Assembly: GCA_000648925.1 (NCBI GenBank)
Contig: JFHF01000034.1
Location: 33,674-97,673 of the forward strand
Direction: 5' to 3'
Origin: Caballeronia jiangsuensis
GTDB taxonomy: Bacteria > Pseudomonadota > Gammaproteobacteria > Burkholderiales > Burkholderiaceae
DNA: 64,000 nt
A program made the translations under genes and the position numbers. This document shows positions 60,966 through 64,000 of the stretch, piece by piece. Within the stretch, counting starts at the first letter, position 1, and each line of letters starts with the position of its first letter. Below the pieces are notes generated by a model. It saw only the letters and a list, made by a program, of their open reading frames with translations. It made no database searches and was not told where the DNA came from.

Positions 60966-62888
60966 CTACGGTGCGCCGAGCAGCTTTTCGATGCGCAGGA
61001 GTTCCGCGAGCGACCACGCCTGGAACGGCGCGCCGCCGGGCGCGTGAGGCGCGTCGCCATCGGCGACTTCGCTGATGTGATCGAGACCGTAATGGTCCAG
61101 ATGCGCGTAAAGCGGCGCAAGAAAGCGCTCGCGCGCGCCCGCCGCGCCGTGCACGCGCACCCACGCTTCCACGAACGGACCGATCAGCCAGGGCCACACG
61201 GTGCCCTGGTGATACGCGCCGTCGCGCTCCAGGACACCGCCCGCGTAGAGCGCCTTGTAGGCCGGATCGGACGGCGCGAGCGTGCGCAGGCCGAGCGGCG
61301 TGAGAAGCTCCGTCTCGACTTGCGCGACGACCGCGTGGGCGATATCGCCATCGACGAGCGGAAACGGCAGCCCGCCGACCGCGAAGATCTGATTCGGGCG
61401 AATCGAGCGATCGACCTTGCCGGGTTCGTGATCGACGTCGACGACATCGAAGAGCGTGTGCGAATCGGGATCGACGAAACGCGCGGCGAACGACAGCAGC
61501 GCCTGATCGCGCAGCGCCTGCCAGTGCGGATTCCACGCGCTGGCGATCGAGAGCGCGTTGATCCACAGCGCCTGCACCTCGACCGGCTTGCCGATGCGCG
61601 GCGTCACGACCCAGTCGCCCGCCTTCGCGTCCATCCACGTGAGTTGCACGCCGGGCGTGCCCGCGCGCAGCAGGCCGTCGGTATCGGCGGCGATGTTGAA
61701 GCGCGTGCCGGACGAATAGCCTTCAAGGATCGCATCGGCGGCGCTCTGCAGGCGGCTCGTCGTGGCGGCGTGGGCGAAGCCGGTCGCCAGAAAGTCGTGC
61801 ACGGCGACGACGAACCACAGCGATGCATCGACCGAGTTGTACTCCGGCAGACCGCCGCTGTCCGGGAAGCGGTTCGGCACCATGCCTTCGGAGATCGTAT
61901 CGGCCCATTCGAGCAGGATCGATTCCGCTTCCTGATGCCGGCCGGATGCGAGCAGGAGGCCGCGCATCGAGATGAAGGTGTCGCGGCCCCAGTCGGTGAA
62001 CCATGGAAAGCCCGCGATGATCGTGCGCCCGACGTTGCGATTCACGACATACGCATCGGCCGAGCGTGCGAGCCGCGAGCCGAACGCCGCCCGGCGCGCC
62101 GTCTCCCGCGACGCCAGACGCGATGCGTGCGCGAGCGCGCTGTCTTCGAACGGCTTGTCGTGGCCCACGTGTGCGTGCAGGATCATCACGGCTTCGCTGC
62201 GCGTGAAATCGAAGGAGAAGGTGAACACGCCGGGCGTGGCGAGGTCTTCGGTGAAATCGAGCCCGCGTTCGCGCTCGCGCACATAGCAGAAATTGCGATA
62301 CCAGTCGGGCGCGTGCTCGTAAGCCCCGTTCGACGTTGCGCAGATCGCGGGCAGATCGCCATACGGTTGCCATTGCACGCGCTCGCCTTCGAGCGTGGCA
62401 TCGAATGAAAACGCCGGATTCTCGTGATGCAGCGCGTGATAATCGCGGCCGGAAAGAAGCGGACGCACTTCGAGTTTCGCCGCTATCGACGCGCCTTCGA
62501 GACGCCAGCGCAGCACGGTCTCGCGGCTCTCCTTCGCGACGAACACTTCCGCGACGATGACCGTGTTAGCGCCGATCGTATATCGCCATGTCGGCCAGGG
62601 TTCGGTGTCGAAGGACGACAGGCTCGCGGATGTGTCGGGATAGAGCACATCGGGCGCGTAGCGTTGCATCGTCAACGGGAAGCGTTTGCCGTCCAGTTCG
62701 AGCCATGCTTCGATGCCGTTGACGAGCACGACGCGGCCTGCGGGCGGCTGCGTCGCGGCGAGCAGCAGCGCGTGATAGCGCCGCGTGCGCATCGTGCCGA
62801 CGGTGCCGGATGCAAAGCCGCCGTTCGCATCGGCTTCGAGCCATTCGTCTTCGAGATTGCTTGCGTCAGGGCGGTCGATCCGGGTCAT
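60966..62888 (-). CDS. Amylo-alpha-1,6-glucosidase (glycogen debranching enzyme)
   Basis: The 640-residue protein matches the GDE family: an N-terminal domain (EADANGGFASGTVGTMRTRR, YHALLLAATQPPAGRVVLVN) and the GDE C-terminal (alpha/alpha)6 domain with AGFPWFTDWGRDTFISMRGL, NRFPDSGGLPEYNSVDASLW and GAYHQGTVWPWLIGPFVEAW. It hydrolyses alpha-1,6 branch points in glycogen. The start at 62888 overlaps the stop of the NTF2-like gene (ATGA). It lies 85 nt upstream of the GH63-like glucosidase. The length is normal for bacterial GDE-type enzymes. Confidence 0.88.
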   Translation of the reverse strand: MTRIDRPDASNLEDEWLEADANGGFASGTVGTMRTRRYHALLLAATQPPAGRVVLVNGIEAWLELDGKRFPLTMQRYAPDVLYPDTSASLSSFDTEPWPTWRYTIGANTVIVAEVFVAKESRETVLRWRLEGASIAAKLEVRPLLSGRDYHALHHENPAFSFDATLEGERVQWQPYGDLPAICATSNGAYEHAPDWYRNFCYVRERERGLDFTEDLATPGVFTFSFDFTRSEAVMILHAHVGHDKPFEDSALAHASRLASRETARRAAFGSRLARSADAYVVNRNVGRTIIAGFPWFTDWGRDTFISMRGLLLASGRHQEAESILLEWADTISEGMVPNRFPDSGGLPEYNSVDASLWFVVAVHDFLATGFAHAATTSRLQSAADAILEGYSSGTRFNIAADTDGLLRAGTPGVQLTWMDAKAGDWVVTPRIGKPVEVQALWINALSIASAWNPHWQALRDQALLSFAARFVDPDSHTLFDVVDVDHEPGKVDRSIRPNQIFAVGGLPFPLVDGDIAHAVVAQVETELLTPLGLRTLAPSDPAYKALYAGGVLERDGAYHQGTVWPWLIGPFVEAWVRVHGAAGARERFLAPLYAHLDHYGLDHISEVADGDAPHAPGGAPFQAWSLAELLRIEKLLGAP

Positions 62889-63364
62889 GACGTCGATGCC
62901 TTTTGACGATAGTCCCTGAGCGCCTTGCGCGCCTTCCCCTGGATCGCGCGCTGCATCTGCGGCGTCCAGCCGAATAGCCAGCCGCTTACGCCGAGCGCCT
63001 GACGGCTCCAGCGCCAGAGATCGAAGACATCGGTTTGTTCGACGATGAAGCCGTCGCGGATCGCGAAGCGCGAGTCGATTTCGTTGACGACGCTGTGGCC
63101 CGTCGCTGAGTACGTGTAGCGCGCGATGGCTTTCGCGCTCGCCGTCTGACCTGTCGATGCGATGTTGTCGTAGGTGAGCGTGAAGTCGGCGGCGCGGCCG
63201 AGCAGCATGCGCCACATGTCGCCGGCTTCCCTGCCGCGCAGCACGCCGAAGGCGGGGTCTTGGAACTGGATGTCGGGGGCGTAGCAGGCGGACATCGCTT
63301 CGGCATCGCGGTTCTGGAACGCTTTGTAGAAGCGTTCGATCAGGTCGGTGTTGGCGTTGGGCAT
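62885..63364 (-). CDS. NTF2-like (SnoaL-type) protein
   Basis: The ATG at 63364 (MPNANTDLIERFYKAFQNRD) gives 159 residues. LIERFYKAFQNRDAEAMSAC, YAPDIQFQDPAFGVLRGREA and TATGHSVVNEIDSRFAIRDG (here within KAIARYTYSATGHSVVNEID) are the cone-shaped fold blocks of SnoaL/NTF2-like proteins. It probably binds a small ligand; whether it is an isomerase or a carrier is unknown. It is translationally coupled to the debranching gene. No strong ribosome site is visible before the ATG. Confidence 0.75.
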   Translation of the reverse strand: MPNANTDLIERFYKAFQNRDAEAMSACYAPDIQFQDPAFGVLRGREAGDMWRMLLGRAADFTLTYDNIASTGQTASAKAIARYTYSATGHSVVNEIDSRFAIRDGFIVEQTDVFDLWRWSRQALGVSGWLFGWTPQMQRAIQGKARKALRDYRQKASTS

Positions 63365-64000
63365 TGGTTTTTTTTTCGCTTTCGCTCGGCGGTTTGGGTT
63401 TGCTTGTTTGTCCTCTTTGCGCTTGGGTCGTGGAATCCTGTTTCGTGTCGGTCTGTTGGCACTGCCCCTCCCCGGGGCGGGGGTCACTTTCTTTGCTGCT
63501 GCAAAGAAAGTAACCAAAGAAAGCAGCTCGCTTAAGCCCGCAGTCACACGCAGTTTGGCCACGCTTGCCAGCCGCCAGTGGCACTCGCCTAAGTGTCGCC
63601 CTCACAAGACTTACCGGGCTTGGATCGCGCACGATCTGGTTAGCTAGTTTCCTGAATCCGTGGGTTCAGCAATCATACATCCGGCACAGCGCTACGCGCT
63701 GCCGTCGGGTATGCGAGGGGAACCAACGGAAGACACGTGCAGTGCATTGAGATGGCGGTGTCAGCACGAAAGCACGCACGGACCCGATTGACCCGTCGGC
63801 CGCGAAGCGGGCCGGAGCTATTTGGTGCTGAACCAGCGAGGCGAGTGGTGCGATGTGTCAGACCGTGCGCGGTCCAAGCCCTTGTCTGCTTGTGAGGGCA
63901 CTCTCTAGTGCCGGGCCATTCAGCCAATCGTCTGTGCCGCGGCCGGCGTGAAGTGCTTAGGCTGGGGATAGCTGTTTCTTTGGTTACTTTCTTTGCAGCA
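63365..64000. repeat. Intergenic repeat element with 26-bp inverted ends and a 15-bp-arm palindrome
   Basis: A palindrome GGT-C-ACTTTCTTTGC, loop TGCT, GCAAAGAAAGT-A-ACC is at about 63482-63515. The 26 bases from 63497 to 63522 are repeated in inverted order at 63975-64000, which is the window edge. The 450-bp interior has no convincing gene. Sequences of this kind with CTTTCTTTGC/GCAAAGAAAG ends occur in Burkholderia-type genomes as dispersed intergenic repeats. The right end probably extends beyond the window. Confidence 0.65.

Overview
The window reads as a chromosomal segment of a Burkholderiaceae bacterium of the Paraburkholderia/Caballeronia/Burkholderia type. The flanking DNA is about two thirds G+C (by eye), with strong third-position G/C bias, a phasin gene, many GntR/MocR and LysR regulators, an ahpCF peroxidase operon and sugar-acid catabolic genes. 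No rRNA gene, complete tRNA or CRISPR array was seen.

Layout. 1-3.5 kb: a sugar-acid locus (truncated ABC solute-binding protein, GntR/FCD regulator, divergent L-fuconate dehydratase coupled to an Ap4A-phosphorylase-like protein). 3.6-6.8 kb: a signal-less HtrA-type protease and small proteins. 6.9-13.2 kb: a chaperone-usher fimbrial operon (pilin, chaperone, usher, two adhesins). In it the pilin and chaperone share one open frame, and a scrap of usher 3' end lies between the adhesins. 13.7-24.0 kb: EamA exporter, small HTH protein, phasin, DOPA-dioxygenase-like protein, VAO-type flavoenzyme with a Tat protein and a small lipoprotein, MocR regulator, nuclease-helicase under a LexA-like box, hemerythrin and a 2OG-Fe(II) oxygenase.

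24018-37460 is an integrated element of about 13.4 kb bounded by a 17-bp direct repeat. The right copy is the 3' end of ribA (GTP cyclohydrolase II); the left copy is the displaced ribA tail. Next to ribA lie integrase and AlpA genes, then HNH, Gp37/Gp68-like, tailspike and tail-fibre genes, several of them frameshifted. The left half is cargo of lower G+C: two glycosyltransferases, a coiled-coil protein, a polysaccharide pyruvyl transferase and a methyltransferase. The gene nearest the left end follows a near-consensus SOS box. I read this as a decayed prophage or phage-derived island carrying surface-polysaccharide modification genes.

37.4-64 kb: ribA, an F420-reductase-like gene, OxyR-type site plus ahpC-ahpF, an RsbRD-type histidine kinase, a LysR gene, tam, a LysR gene divergent from alpha-ketoglutaric semialdehyde dehydrogenase, a zinc-ribbon membrane protein with YYLGDE repeats, a TAXI-type binding protein, two more MocR regulators around a VapBC-like pair, a YdeP-type molybdoenzyme, and an operon of NTF2-like protein, glycogen-debranching enzyme and GH63-like glucosidase. 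The right edge is an intergenic repeat with 26-bp inverted ends.

The best leads are the ribA-targeted island with its SOS-box gene and glycan cargo, the pilin-chaperone run-on with the duplicated usher tail, the motif shared by the two fimbrial promoters, and the nuclease-helicase whose LexA box covers its start codon.
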